NCBI GenBank assembly: GCA_947446645.1
Contig: CANFHA010000007.1
Span: 186,001-250,000, forward strand
DNA from: Chitinophagaceae bacterium
GTDB lineage: Bacteria; Bacteroidota; Bacteroidia; Chitinophagales; Chitinophagaceae
Length of the DNA: 64,000 nt
Direction of reading: 5' to 3'
How positions within the stretch are numbered: position 1 is the first letter of the stretch; every line of letters begins with the position of its first letter. Below are positions 46,897 to 55,970 of the stretch, in pieces. The position numbers and the translations under genes were made by a program. Below the pieces are notes generated by a model. That model saw only the letters and a program-made list of their open reading frames with translations. It was not told the DNA's origin and made no database searches.

Positions 46897-48048
46897 CTAC
46901 TTTTTACGGGAAGGAAAATACCAGGCATAGGCCTGCTCAATAAAGCCATCTCCCAGCTTTGCGAGGTTCTCTGGGGTGTACATAATGACTATGCAGTCGG
47001 TTTTGTTCACTTCACTGAGCCAGTCGCATCCGCTGATTGGTTTTTTGGGCAGGTCTTGCTGATTATACCTTTCCCACACCTCGTTAAAATAATACCATAG
47101 CTGCCAGTCGGTAGTTGTGTAGTCCATAACATGCTCATGCACCCACGGGAAAAAGAAACTGTCGCCGATAAATATGATACGAGGCCTTATCGCATCTACC
47201 TTTCCCTCATAACGTACTTCAGGGTAAGTGAAAACGGCATCGGTGGCCGGGAACAACAGATTCAACCCTTTTGAGATGTCATCGTCATAAAACCTGGCGG
47301 TGCGCGTTTGTACTACCCTGTCCCATACCGGGTGGAACATATGAATATGCCTCAGCTCTTCTATATACCTGATCATGCTATCGGCGGCGAGTAGTGCGCC
47401 GTGTGCGGACCAATGTATACCCTCCCTGGGATAAAGCTCTTCTCCTCTTTTACCTTTCAGGGCCAGGAACCATGAATTAAAGTCGACCTGGTTAATACCC
47501 GCGGAACCGGCTATGCCCTTATAGGCATCATAATTTGTACATGTGCCGGGTTTGTTCTCATACTGGCCTGGTAAAAACTCCGGATAATAAAATGCCTTGT
47601 CTGCCGCATACGCCAACACTAAAGTCTTTCCCAAACCAGCCAGGGTATCCTGTAGCGCCTTAAGCATCCGTGCTTTTTCTCTTATTATACCCTCTCCTAC
47701 AAAATCCTTTCCATTATAACTATCTATGAACTGCCTTGCAAAAAAGCAGTTGTTTTTTCCCTTTACTATTTTTCTTGCGTGCAGTTTTTCAAACAGCGAA
47801 TAGTCTGCCTGATTGCCTACCCGGATCATAAACGGGCGGAAACCAATATTATCATTCAGGTAGCGGTCTTTAGCATTCTGGTATTCCTGATTGTACCAAC
47901 CGGCAAGGGAAAAATCAGTATCGGGTGCGAGGAGAAATGTACCATATAGCTTACCGGTAGGAAATAGAGAAAGGCCCTGCTGCGCTAATGGCAACAGTAG
48001 TACCATCAAAAAGAAAATCAAGATACCCTTCTCTATTTTATCTTTCAT
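46897..48048 (-). CDS. AlgX/AlgJ-like SGNH-domain membrane-anchored protein
   Basis: About 383 residues from MKDKIEKGILIFFL (ATG 48048; the frame is open 12 codons more). One N-terminal hydrophobic segment anchors it with the domain outside. GWYNQEYQNAKDRYLNDNIGFRPFMIRVGNQADYSLF resembles the start of the alginate O-acetyltransferase AlgX/AlgJ domain. REGIHWSAHGALLAADSM (Asp/Glu-x-His site, DTHW in AlgX) and IFIGDSFFFPW (GDS of SGNH) follow. Likely it acetylates an extracellular polysaccharide with a membrane-bound MBOAT partner, but none is adjacent. The substrate is unknown. Confidence 0.75.
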   Translation of the reverse strand: MKDKIEKGILIFFLMVLLLPLAQQGLSLFPTGKLYGTFLLAPDTDFSLAGWYNQEYQNAKDRYLNDNIGFRPFMIRVGNQADYSLFEKLHARKIVKGKNNCFFARQFIDSYNGKDFVGEGIIREKARMLKALQDTLAGLGKTLVLAYAADKAFYYPEFLPGQYENKPGTCTNYDAYKGIAGSAGINQVDFNSWFLALKGKRGEELYPREGIHWSAHGALLAADSMIRYIEELRHIHMFHPVWDRVVQTRTARFYDDDISKGLNLLFPATDAVFTYPEVRYEGKVDAIRPRIIFIGDSFFFPWVHEHVMDYTTTDWQLWYYFNEVWERYNQQDLPKKPISGCDWLSEVNKTDCIVIMYTPENLAKLGDGFIEQAYAWYFPSRKK

Positions 48049-48453
48049 TAATTTGGCCCGACTTGCTAATCCAAAGTACGCCAAAAGTGCAAGGAGACAA
48101 ACGGCAACCTATTTTCCGGTTGCCTGAATCAGAATTTACAAAATTTAAGGGTTTTCTGAAATACAATTTTTCGATCAGACTGTAAGGATGCTTTCCAAAA
48201 CATGCTGCAAATAATTGCAGATGATATCCGGACCTCCCTTCGTAAAAAAATAATTCGTCGAAATCGTCGAGAATGTTTTGATTTCCTACCAATATTGGGC
48301 CAAAAAATGCTTCTGCCAGCGTTGAATAAAGCAGCAATTACTATGCCGAACGTACTTGTAGCAGAGCATAATTTATCAACATTTTCTATCACCGCCAGCT
48401 TCAGTGCAACCGAATAATTTAAGTTGGTGTACGCAGAGATTTTACATCTGCCG
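48049..48453. other. Intergenic region downstream of the receiver gene
   Basis: About 405 bp with no credible gene; short open frames on both strands lack family features or codon pattern. A small hairpin (GGCAACC 48103-48109 with GGTTGCC 48118-48124, 8-nt loop) could be a weak terminator for the kinase-receiver operon, but it has no good U-tract. Confidence 0.45.
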
Positions 48454-48897
48454 CTATCTTACCGGCGGCTGATTGAGCAGCAGCCAGTAAAAACCTAGCT
48501 GCGCTACGGCGCTTGTAAAATTCTCAAAACCTACCGGCTTTACTATGTAGCTGTTGGCCCCCAGTTCGTAGCAGGTAGCGACATCAGGATCTTCGTTGGA
48601 AGAGGTAAGTACTACTACCGGAATAGATTTGGTTGCCGGATCTGACTTCAGTCGCCGGAGCACTTCAATACCAGTAATCTTAGGCATCTTAAGATCCAAC
48701 AGTATTGCCTTAGGGTTTTCGGTAGATTTCTTCCCCGCGTAAGCACCTTCTCTGAATATGAACTCCAACGCTTCTGCGCCGTCTTTCAGGTGAATTACTT
48801 TGTTTATCAGGTTATTTTTTTTCAGAGCTCTTATCGTCAGCTCCGCATCGTTCGGATTATCTTCGACCAGTATTATTTCAAGATCAAGCGTTTCCAT
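48454..48897 (-). CDS. Single-domain response regulator (Rcp1-like receiver)
   Basis: A 147-residue receiver with no output domain. Features: EDNPNDAELTIRAL (acidic pair and the phytochrome-partner Rcp1-like helix), phospho-acceptor in ILLDLKMP, VVLTSSNED (Thr/Ser switch) and VKPVGF (Lys). It ends GFYWLLLNQPP, as in Rcp1-type regulators. It begins 8 bp after the PAS kinase stop, so it is the likely cognate partner. It may act as a phosphate relay or through protein-protein contact. Confidence 0.92.
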   Translation of the reverse strand: METLDLEIILVEDNPNDAELTIRALKKNNLINKVIHLKDGAEALEFIFREGAYAGKKSTENPKAILLDLKMPKITGIEVLRRLKSDPATKSIPVVVLTSSNEDPDVATCYELGANSYIVKPVGFENFTSAVAQLGFYWLLLNQPPVR

Positions 48898-48905
48898 GCG
48901 CCGTA

Positions 48906-50825
48906 TTAGTTTTTAGGTATTGAAAAATAAAAAGTTGCTCCTTCATTTAGTTTGGCTTCCACCCATATTTTACCTCCATGCTTTTTTATTATGCGCTGCA
49001 CTATAGCCAGGCCTACACCGGTGCCTTCAAACTCATCGCTAGTGTGCAGCCGCTGAAATACGCCAAACAACTTATCTACATACCGCATATCAAATCCTAC
49101 GCCGTTGTCTTTTATTGAGAACAATATGTCGGTGCCCGTATCCCTGGATTCGATCTCTACTAGGGGGCTTTCTTTTTTAGATGAGTATTTTATTGCATTC
49201 CCAATAAGGTTTATAAATACCAGCTTCATCAGGCTTTCATCTGAATCAATGCTATGGGTCACATTCACCTTAATGTCGGCATTATTTTGAGCAGCCCTGT
49301 TTAGCTCTACAATAGCTGCTTCGACCAGCAGTGCGGCATTTGTTTCTTTCTTCTGCAGCTCCTTTTTCCCAAGCCTTGAGAATTGCAGCAGATCATCAAT
49401 GAGATTTCCCATTTTCACCGCATTCTGACTTATGGTTCTAAGAAAGCGCTTACCCTCGTCATCCACCACCGCTGCGTAGTCTTCCTCCAGTATTTTGGCG
49501 TAACCGGTGATAGCGCGGAGTGGTGTACGGAGATCATGAGATACAGAGTAGGAAAACGACTCCAGTTCCTTGTTCAGATTCAGTATAGCATCCTGGTGCT
49601 TTTTCTGCTCTGTAATATCAGCCGAAATGCCAACAAGGTATAAAGGTTTGCCGTTTTCTATTATTGGTATTTTTTTGGTGTGCAGCCAGCGCTCACCATA
49701 TTTTGTCTGTATAGGTTCTTCGTCAATGGTAAATAGCTTCTGCTCGCGGAGCACTGCACGGTCTTTTTCAATAAAGGCATCGGCCTGCTCAGGTGGAAAG
49801 AAATCATAGTCATTACGGCCAATAAGGTCGGTACTGGGGAATCCAAGCATCTGCTCACCTGCCTTATTGAACCGAACAAACCTAAGGTCTGTGGCATCTT
49901 TTACAAATACCATATCAGGGATATGCTCGAGTATGGTATCCAGAAAATGGTTGGCTTTGTTCAGCGCATCTTCCATCTGTCTGCGGTAGGTGATATCCAC
50001 CATAGCCGCAAAGAAGCATTTCCTGCCGTCGAGCTCTATTATCTCTACCGAGATAAGCATATTGCGTATTTCACCTGTACCTATCCGCAGATCCGCTTCC
50101 AGGTCTCTTACCTTTCCCCCTCTTTCCCTTATTTCTTTCTGCAACGTGGCACGGTGCTGCTCATCGATAATTCCAATTTCAACGGAGGTCTTGCCAACAA
50201 TGTCCTTACTTTCCAGGAAGAACATGTTTTCAAATGCTTTGTTTACGTACATCATTTTACCGGACAGAATATCCGTCATGTAAAGTGCCACCGGGCAGAG
50301 GTCAAATATCTTATGGAAGCGGGCCTCGCTTTCTCTAAGGCTTTCTATATATCCCTTCTGCACAGCCTGCAACTCATCTTTCTGCTTCAGATTATCCTCA
50401 GATGCTTTTTTGAGCAGTTGTTGCTCGGTAACATCCTCTACCTTATGCAGGATGTATATAACTTCCTGCTGCTCATTTAAAACAGGCGTGTTTGTCGGTT
50501 TCCAGTAGCGTGTTTCAAAAACACCATCGGGCCGGGGGATATCATATTTCTGGATATCCATAATATCCGGCTTATGGTTTTGCAATACGGTATTTAATGA
50601 AATACTCAAGTTAGAGACACCATCGGCCTGGGGATCATCAGGATTGTCAGGAAATACTTCAAAAAGTCCACGACCTCTAATTTCATCGCGGCGCGTCATC
50701 GTGGCACTAAGATATCCGTTGCTGGCATCGATGATCACAAGGGCAGGCGACAATAACAAATACAGGTCCGGAGCGGATTCAAATATCTTTCTGTAGCCAT
50801 CATTTATGTTATCCTTCAGTTCCAC
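48906..50825 (-). CDS. Multi-PAS sensor histidine kinase
   Basis: A 639-residue protein with no membrane segments. Three PAS domains: about 10-130 (IFESAPDLYLLLSPALVII), 165-285 (FHKIFDLCPVALYMTD) and 290-410 (ILEHIPDMVFVKDATDLRFVRFNKAGEQMLGF), the last ending in a PAC-type VGISADITEQ. Then the HisKA box SYSVSHDLRTPLRAITGYA (about 420-485) and a HATPase: NLIGNAIKYSS (N box), FSIKDNGVGFDMRY (G1), GTGVGLAIVQRI (G2). The signal is unknown; it is cytoplasmic and may sense light, redox or ligands. It forms an operon with the receiver downstream. Confidence 0.93.
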   Translation of the reverse strand: MELKDNINDGYRKIFESAPDLYLLLSPALVIIDASNGYLSATMTRRDEIRGRGLFEVFPDNPDDPQADGVSNLSISLNTVLQNHKPDIMDIQKYDIPRPDGVFETRYWKPTNTPVLNEQQEVIYILHKVEDVTEQQLLKKASEDNLKQKDELQAVQKGYIESLRESEARFHKIFDLCPVALYMTDILSGKMMYVNKAFENMFFLESKDIVGKTSVEIGIIDEQHRATLQKEIRERGGKVRDLEADLRIGTGEIRNMLISVEIIELDGRKCFFAAMVDITYRRQMEDALNKANHFLDTILEHIPDMVFVKDATDLRFVRFNKAGEQMLGFPSTDLIGRNDYDFFPPEQADAFIEKDRAVLREQKLFTIDEEPIQTKYGERWLHTKKIPIIENGKPLYLVGISADITEQKKHQDAILNLNKELESFSYSVSHDLRTPLRAITGYAKILEEDYAAVVDDEGKRFLRTISQNAVKMGNLIDDLLQFSRLGKKELQKKETNAALLVEAAIVELNRAAQNNADIKVNVTHSIDSDESLMKLVFINLIGNAIKYSSKKESPLVEIESRDTGTDILFSIKDNGVGFDMRYVDKLFGVFQRLHTSDEFEGTGVGLAIVQRIIKKHGGKIWVEAKLNEGATFYFSIPKN

Positions 50826-50933
50826 TATCGGGGTTTTTATCTATTAAAAAAAACAATGACTTGTTGCAGCCAGTCACTGAGTTAATGCTACGAGATACTA
50901 ACCAAAATACGCTTTGTTACGCAGAAATTCAGG

Positions 50934-52823
50934 TCAATTTGCAAACGCCTTAGCATCAAATTCGATTTTGAATTCAGTGCCCTGGTTCACTTTGCTTTGC
51001 ACAGTTATTTTTCCACCAAGCGTTTCTACCTGTGTTTTTACCATGAACAGGCCTATGCCCTTGCCCTCAGCCCTGCCTGGATGGAAGCGCTTGTACAGCC
51101 CAAACAGCTGGCCGCCTTTTGCCTCCACATCCATGCCTATACTGTTATCTTTAAAGTATAGTTCAATTTTTTCACCCAGCTTTCTGCTCCAGATGTCGAT
51201 AACCGGAACAAGATCTGATTGTTTATATTTTATGCTGTTAGAAATGAGGTTGTAAAATATGCTGTGCATATAGCTCTTCAGGGTAAGCACTTCATCAATC
51301 TCTGAAAAATCGCTGTTAATCAATACCCCGTTTTCATCAAGCATACTGCTGATACTGAATTTTATGTCATCTACAATTTTCGAAAAAAATACTCGCTCCT
51401 TATTGCTAACGACCACATTTTTTACTTGTAGTATATCATTGAGATCTATGATCGTATCATCGAGTTTCTTTACAGACACCGTAAGGCCATTCATAAACGC
51501 CAGCCGGTCATCTTCGTCCATTTCGCCCTCAGAGAGCGCATTTGCTATACCTATTATATTTGCTACGGGCGATCTGAGATTATGCGAAATAATATAAGCG
51601 AACTGCTCCAGATCCTGGTTGCGCTGCATCAGCTCGGCAGTCATTTTCTTCTCCTGCAGTTCCGACATCTTTTTAGCCGTGATCTCTGTGAGCGACATGA
51701 TGACGCCCTGTACCTGGTGATCGTGGCTCCATACCGGGTGGTAGCTGGTGCTGAACCATTTGTCGTACCCCTCCTGCTGCTGAAAACACAATTCGTGGCT
51801 CACATTTGTGCCTTTTAATACCTTTTGCAGCTGTTTTCTGAGGAGCCCTTTTTCTGAATCTAAAAAATAGTCGCCTATGAAGGCGCCGTCGACCAAGGGC
51901 TTTTCTAAGATTTGTTCTGCAATAGCCACTGCAGACTGATTGAAAGAGACAATTTTCAGATCAACATCTACCAGCACATATGCAGTTTCTGTATTATCAA
52001 AAATAGCGCGGAGATTAGCTTCTGATTTCTGGAGCGATTTTGCGGCAAGAACAGTTTCAGAAACGTCGCGTGTGAAGCCGCTAATCTTAACTACTTCCCC
52101 ATCTGCATTTCGCGTCACTGCCATTTCCACGTAGACATGCTTCATTTTACCGTCTTTGGTAATGATTCGGAAGCTGAATTTCTGCTCATTCAAATGCTTA
52201 ATGGTATAATCCATAGTTTTCCTCACCAGTTCTTTCTCCTCTCCATGGACCATTAAAAGATAATTCTCAAACGATGGCTCTATCTCACCGGGTATAAAAC
52301 CGAGAATGCGATATTGCTCATCAGACCAGCGGTACGTGTTCCTTACATTGTCTATCTCCCAGCTACCGAAATGGGCCAGCCGCGCAGCTTCTTTGAGCAA
52401 AGCCTCGTTAGCAATTACTTCATCGAGGTACTTTTTGCGCTCTTCCTCAATCTTATACTTGTGGATGGCGCTAAGTACGGCATTAGGTAAGCGCTGAAGC
52501 CTGTCTTTGACAATGTAATCACAAGCACCTTCTTTCATTATATTGACCGCATACTCCTCGGAAATGGAGCCGGTAACCAGGATAAAGGGAGTAATAATAT
52601 TTCTATCTTTATTAATACGCAGGGCTTCCGTGCCGCTGAACTGCGGAAGCGAATTGTCCGCAAGAATTGCATCAAATTTGTTCTGCTCTACTGCATTTAT
52701 GTAGTTGACACTATCATTAACGATCTTATAACTGAAATCCATGCCGGAGCGCTGCAGCGTCATTATTATCAGCTCAGCATCGGTCATCATATCCTCCAGT
52801 ATCAACAAACTTAGTTTTTCCAT
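50934..52823 (-). CDS. Hybrid receiver-PAS-histidine kinase
   Basis: A 629-residue protein, unusual in having the receiver at the N-terminus: LILEDMMTDAELIIMTL, phospho-acceptor ILADNSLPQFSG, FILVTGS and YIVKDR (Lys; the usual KP is KD). Two PAS domains follow (about 145-265 and 275-395), then a HisKA variant FAYIISHNLRSPVANIIGIA (H-N-L-R-S-P form common in Bacteroidota) and a HATPase with DNSIGMD (G1) and GKGIGLFMVKTQVE (G2). The N-terminal receiver could take phosphate from another kinase. It lies 108 bp upstream of the PAS kinase-receiver pair on the same strand, so the three may form one signalling module. Confidence 0.92.
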   Translation of the reverse strand: MEKLSLLILEDMMTDAELIIMTLQRSGMDFSYKIVNDSVNYINAVEQNKFDAILADNSLPQFSGTEALRINKDRNIITPFILVTGSISEEYAVNIMKEGACDYIVKDRLQRLPNAVLSAIHKYKIEEERKKYLDEVIANEALLKEAARLAHFGSWEIDNVRNTYRWSDEQYRILGFIPGEIEPSFENYLLMVHGEEKELVRKTMDYTIKHLNEQKFSFRIITKDGKMKHVYVEMAVTRNADGEVVKISGFTRDVSETVLAAKSLQKSEANLRAIFDNTETAYVLVDVDLKIVSFNQSAVAIAEQILEKPLVDGAFIGDYFLDSEKGLLRKQLQKVLKGTNVSHELCFQQQEGYDKWFSTSYHPVWSHDHQVQGVIMSLTEITAKKMSELQEKKMTAELMQRNQDLEQFAYIISHNLRSPVANIIGIANALSEGEMDEDDRLAFMNGLTVSVKKLDDTIIDLNDILQVKNVVVSNKERVFFSKIVDDIKFSISSMLDENGVLINSDFSEIDEVLTLKSYMHSIFYNLISNSIKYKQSDLVPVIDIWSRKLGEKIELYFKDNSIGMDVEAKGGQLFGLYKRFHPGRAEGKGIGLFMVKTQVETLGGKITVQSKVNQGTEFKIEFDAKAFAN

Positions 52824-53312
52824 AGTAATCAGTATTGATTTATACTAAGAGTTTATACTTTTCTGTTAGTAAGTTATCAAGGTATTCTCAAAAAAAGTAA
52901 TTTTAGTATGTTGAAAACGTAAAACATTCATCTTTAATGCAAAGACAAATATCATAGATGTAATTTTAAAAATAAACAACATACCAGTAACACACGAACC
53001 TAATCACATTACACAATATAAGATTTTATAGCCTCAATAACAAATATACAATAAATAAAAAATACAGGTTATAGGTACAGGTAGGACTGCCGCGAAAGTG
53101 GGTTGCTTCATCTAATTGGGTTCATAGATAGGTTCGAAAACACGGCTATTGGCAAATATTTGTTTTTATACACGAAAATATAAGTCTAAAAAGCTGAAAT
53201 ACTTCGAAGAAAAAGCTTTTCACTAGCTACTTAAAAAAAAGCACACTGAATTTGTAACCCACTCTCCAAATTGCAAACAAAATAGTGCATCAATAAAGCT
53301 TCAATTAAATAG
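52824..53312. other. A+T-rich divergent intergenic region
   Basis: About 490 bp between the hybrid kinase and the small lipoprotein gene. Strongly A+T-rich and stop-rich in all frames. Only the -7 box of the right-hand gene (next entry) can be seen; no promoter consensus for the kinase. Confidence 0.5.
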
Positions 53313-53320
53313 TACATTTG
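53313..53320 (+). promoter_or_regulatory. -7 promoter box of the small lipoprotein gene
   Basis: TACATTTG matches TAnnTTTG and lies 15 bp before the ATG at 53336. The open frame starting at the TTG inside this box is therefore not the true start. No TTG at the -33 distance. Confidence 0.5.
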
Positions 53321-53335
53321 TGTAAAGATTGCAGT

Positions 53336-53893
53336 ATGAAAAAGCTGATTATTTTTACGACCCTTGTTTTACTAGCCGGTGTGTGTATAACTACCCAATC
53401 GTGCAAAAAAATCCATTTGCTTAATTACGACCTGCCGTTGAGGACCTATGTGATGCTACACATACCACCAGGTGACTCCACAGCACTGATATCCGACACA
53501 AGCATAAGCTATGTGGATATAGACTCAGTAGTAAAGGGAGGAACTGGTAGTGTATATGGCTACAAAAACATAAGCAGCATAAAATTGACCTCTCTAACTA
53601 TGACGCTTGCGAATGGCGACGATTCTGACAACTTTGCTAATTTCCAAAGCTGTTTTCTTTCTTTTACCACCAATTCAGGCACGAACTACAGCAGCGCATA
53701 CCAGCTAGACCTTACCAATATACCAGATAGTTATACCAACTACAAAGCATTACCGGTAAGCACTACAGACGAGCTTAAGAGCTACTTGATAGGCAACCAA
53801 TTCAATATTAGCGGAGGAGGCGTATTGCGCCGCCGGACTACTAAAACACTGAATTGCCAGGTGCAGATAGATTTTAATATGCACGTTAACTAG
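53336..53893 (+). CDS. Small uncharacterised exported protein, probable lipoprotein
   Basis: 185 residues from MKKLIIFTTLVLLAGVC; the signal sequence ends in TTQSCKK, where the Cys could be lipidated although the preceding residues make a poor lipobox. The rest is beta-rich and Thr/Ser-rich (KLTSLTMTLANGDDSDNF, SFTTNSGTNYSSAY). No family is recognised. It resembles the small lipoproteins common in Chitinophagales genomes. It is convergent with the S9 peptidase gene (17 bp). Confidence 0.7.
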   Translation: MKKLIIFTTLVLLAGVCITTQSCKKIHLLNYDLPLRTYVMLHIPPGDSTALISDTSISYVDIDSVVKGGTGSVYGYKNISSIKLTSLTMTLANGDDSDNFANFQSCFLSFTTNSGTNYSSAYQLDLTNIPDSYTNYKALPVSTTDELKSYLIGNQFNISGGGVLRRRTTKTLNCQVQIDFNMHVN

Positions 53894-53910
53894 TAAAATG
53901 GCTCCTTATA

Positions 53911-55923
53911 TTATTTCAGCGTTTCATCCAGCCATTTGAAAAACTCACGCTGCCAGGCAATGCCGTTCTGGGGGTGCAGAACCCAGTGGTTTTCATTGGG
54001 TAAGTACAGTAATTTGGCATTAAGACCATGCAACTTTGCAGCCTGGAAAGCCTCCAGGCCCTGCTCTATAGGCACACGGTAGTCAAGCCCACCCTGAATT
54101 ATCATTATGGGCGTATTCCACTTATTTACGAAATTGATAGGATTATACCGGTCATAGCTTAGTGGTGCCGGTTGTTTCCAATAGGACCCACCAATATCCC
54201 AGTTGGCAAACCAAAGTTCCTCTGTAGTACCGTACCAGCTCCTGAGATCAAAGAGACCATCGTGCGCTATAAACGTCTTGAACCGATTATTGTGCACGCC
54301 TGCCAGCATGTATACGCTATAGCCACCATAACTGGCCCCTACGCAGCCTAGCCTGCTCTTGTCTACAAAAGACTCCTTGCTGAATTCATCTATTGCGGTA
54401 AGATAATCCTGTATTGGCACCCCACCCCAATCTTTACTGATCTCTTCGTTCCACTTTACTCCCCATCCTGGCATACCACGGCGGTTTGGCGCTACAACTA
54501 TATAGCCCTGAGCAGCCATAAGCTGAAAATTCCAGCGTACGCTATAAAATTGTGATAAAGCAGATTGCGGGCCACCCTGGCAATACAACAGTGTAGGGTA
54601 CTTCTTTGTTGGGTCAAAATCTGGCGGATAAATGATCCAGCTATGGAGCGTAGCGCCGTCCGCTGTGGTCATTTGGCGCAGCTCGGTCTTGCTCATTCTT
54701 ATGTGCTGGTAAAGGCCATCGTTTTCGTGTGTAAGCTGGCGCATATCGCCGTATTTCGGCTTTACAGCAAATACCTCAGCAGAGTGATTCATATCGCAAC
54801 GAGTTACTATCACCTCACCATTGGCCTCGCCCAGAATACCCGTTACATCCCACTTGCCCTTTGTTATGTTGTTTACGCCAAGCTTATCTTTTTCATTGTA
54901 AGGAACAGCTATCTCAAAAAGCTGCTCTGTCCCTTCAAGCGGTGCGTTGAAGTAAATTTTCTCACTGGTATTGCTCCAGATAAAGCCGTTCACTGTACCG
55001 TCCCATTTCGCTGTTATATTCGTCTTCTTCTTTGTTGGCACATCCATCACCACCAGATCATTCTTGTCGGCCTCATAGCCGTCGCGACCCATACTTAGCC
55101 AGGCCAGCCGCATACCATCTTTGCTGAACGCAGGTGCCATATCGTACCCTGGCATTCCATCCGTCCAGTTTTCTGTTTTACCCGTGCTCACTTCATAATA
55201 ATACAGGTCGGTATTGGTGCTTTGTGCATACTCCTTACCAAATTTCTTTTTGCAAACGTATACAAACCCCTTGCTGTCTGGCGCCCATATAAGATCTTCT
55301 TCTCCCCCAAATGGCTTCTGCGGACAGTCATAAGGCTCGTCAACCATCAGATCCTTAGTTGTCTTATCCTTTAGGTTTGTTAGGAATACATGAGAAAACT
55401 TACCATCTTCCCAGGTATCCCAGTGGCGGTAATTGAGGTCGTTATATACCTTAGCTGTTGTGTTTGGCAAGTCGCTGTTTATGTCTGTACCCAGCATAGG
55501 CTTTACAAGCACATCTTTTGAAAAAGCCACATATAGCCCGTCAGGCGATACCCATACATTTTCTGCCTCCTGCAAACCATTGTATATTTCCTTCCAGGTG
55601 GCACCACTGTCCACACTTTGATACAGGAAGTTATCATAAAATGCAAACCACGCCTTATCATAGCGCTGGGTCACGGTTTTGCCAGCATCGGTCGTCCACT
55701 CCTTTTTCGTGCCATCCTCTACATTAATGCGATACTGGTGAGTGACTGTCTTCTCCGTCTTCCAGTCAGTGGTGCGTGTGGAGTAATAAGCAAACTTACC
55801 ATTCTTACTCACTCCACCACCGCTTACACGGTGCAGCCCCCACAACACTTCGGGGGTCATACGGTCTTGCGCAGCTACTGAGCCAGCTAATAATACCAGT
55901 AATGGAAGTAATGTTTTCTTCAT
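53911..55923 (-). CDS. Prolyl-oligopeptidase-family (S9) serine peptidase
   Basis: A 670-residue exported peptidase with signal MKKTLLPLLVLLAGSVAAQ (ATG 55923; five upstream codons are possible but cut into the spacer). An N-terminal WD40-like beta-propeller (about 30-390) holds repeats such as VWSPDGLYVAFS and DLIWAPDSKGFVY. The C-terminal hydrolase has Ser in GASYGGYSVYML, Asp in IQGGLDYRVPIEQG and His in PNENHWVL. It resembles the DPP/acylaminoacyl-peptidase group, acting on short peptides in the periplasm. It lies downstream of the Big_5 lipoprotein gene (47 bp) on the same strand. Confidence 0.93.
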   Translation of the reverse strand: MKKTLLPLLVLLAGSVAAQDRMTPEVLWGLHRVSGGGVSKNGKFAYYSTRTTDWKTEKTVTHQYRINVEDGTKKEWTTDAGKTVTQRYDKAWFAFYDNFLYQSVDSGATWKEIYNGLQEAENVWVSPDGLYVAFSKDVLVKPMLGTDINSDLPNTTAKVYNDLNYRHWDTWEDGKFSHVFLTNLKDKTTKDLMVDEPYDCPQKPFGGEEDLIWAPDSKGFVYVCKKKFGKEYAQSTNTDLYYYEVSTGKTENWTDGMPGYDMAPAFSKDGMRLAWLSMGRDGYEADKNDLVVMDVPTKKKTNITAKWDGTVNGFIWSNTSEKIYFNAPLEGTEQLFEIAVPYNEKDKLGVNNITKGKWDVTGILGEANGEVIVTRCDMNHSAEVFAVKPKYGDMRQLTHENDGLYQHIRMSKTELRQMTTADGATLHSWIIYPPDFDPTKKYPTLLYCQGGPQSALSQFYSVRWNFQLMAAQGYIVVAPNRRGMPGWGVKWNEEISKDWGGVPIQDYLTAIDEFSKESFVDKSRLGCVGASYGGYSVYMLAGVHNNRFKTFIAHDGLFDLRSWYGTTEELWFANWDIGGSYWKQPAPLSYDRYNPINFVNKWNTPIMIIQGGLDYRVPIEQGLEAFQAAKLHGLNAKLLYLPNENHWVLHPQNGIAWQREFFKWLDETLK

Positions 55924-55970
55924 AATCTGAAATTTCAATAAATGATCTGCAACGAGGAAAAGTAATAAAA

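Noticed and set aside
48129-48392. 87-codon frame on the minus strand in the gap between the receiver and AlgX-like genes
   Set aside because: Composition is typical of random A+T-rich sequence, no family motif, and a competing frame on the other strand is equally long.
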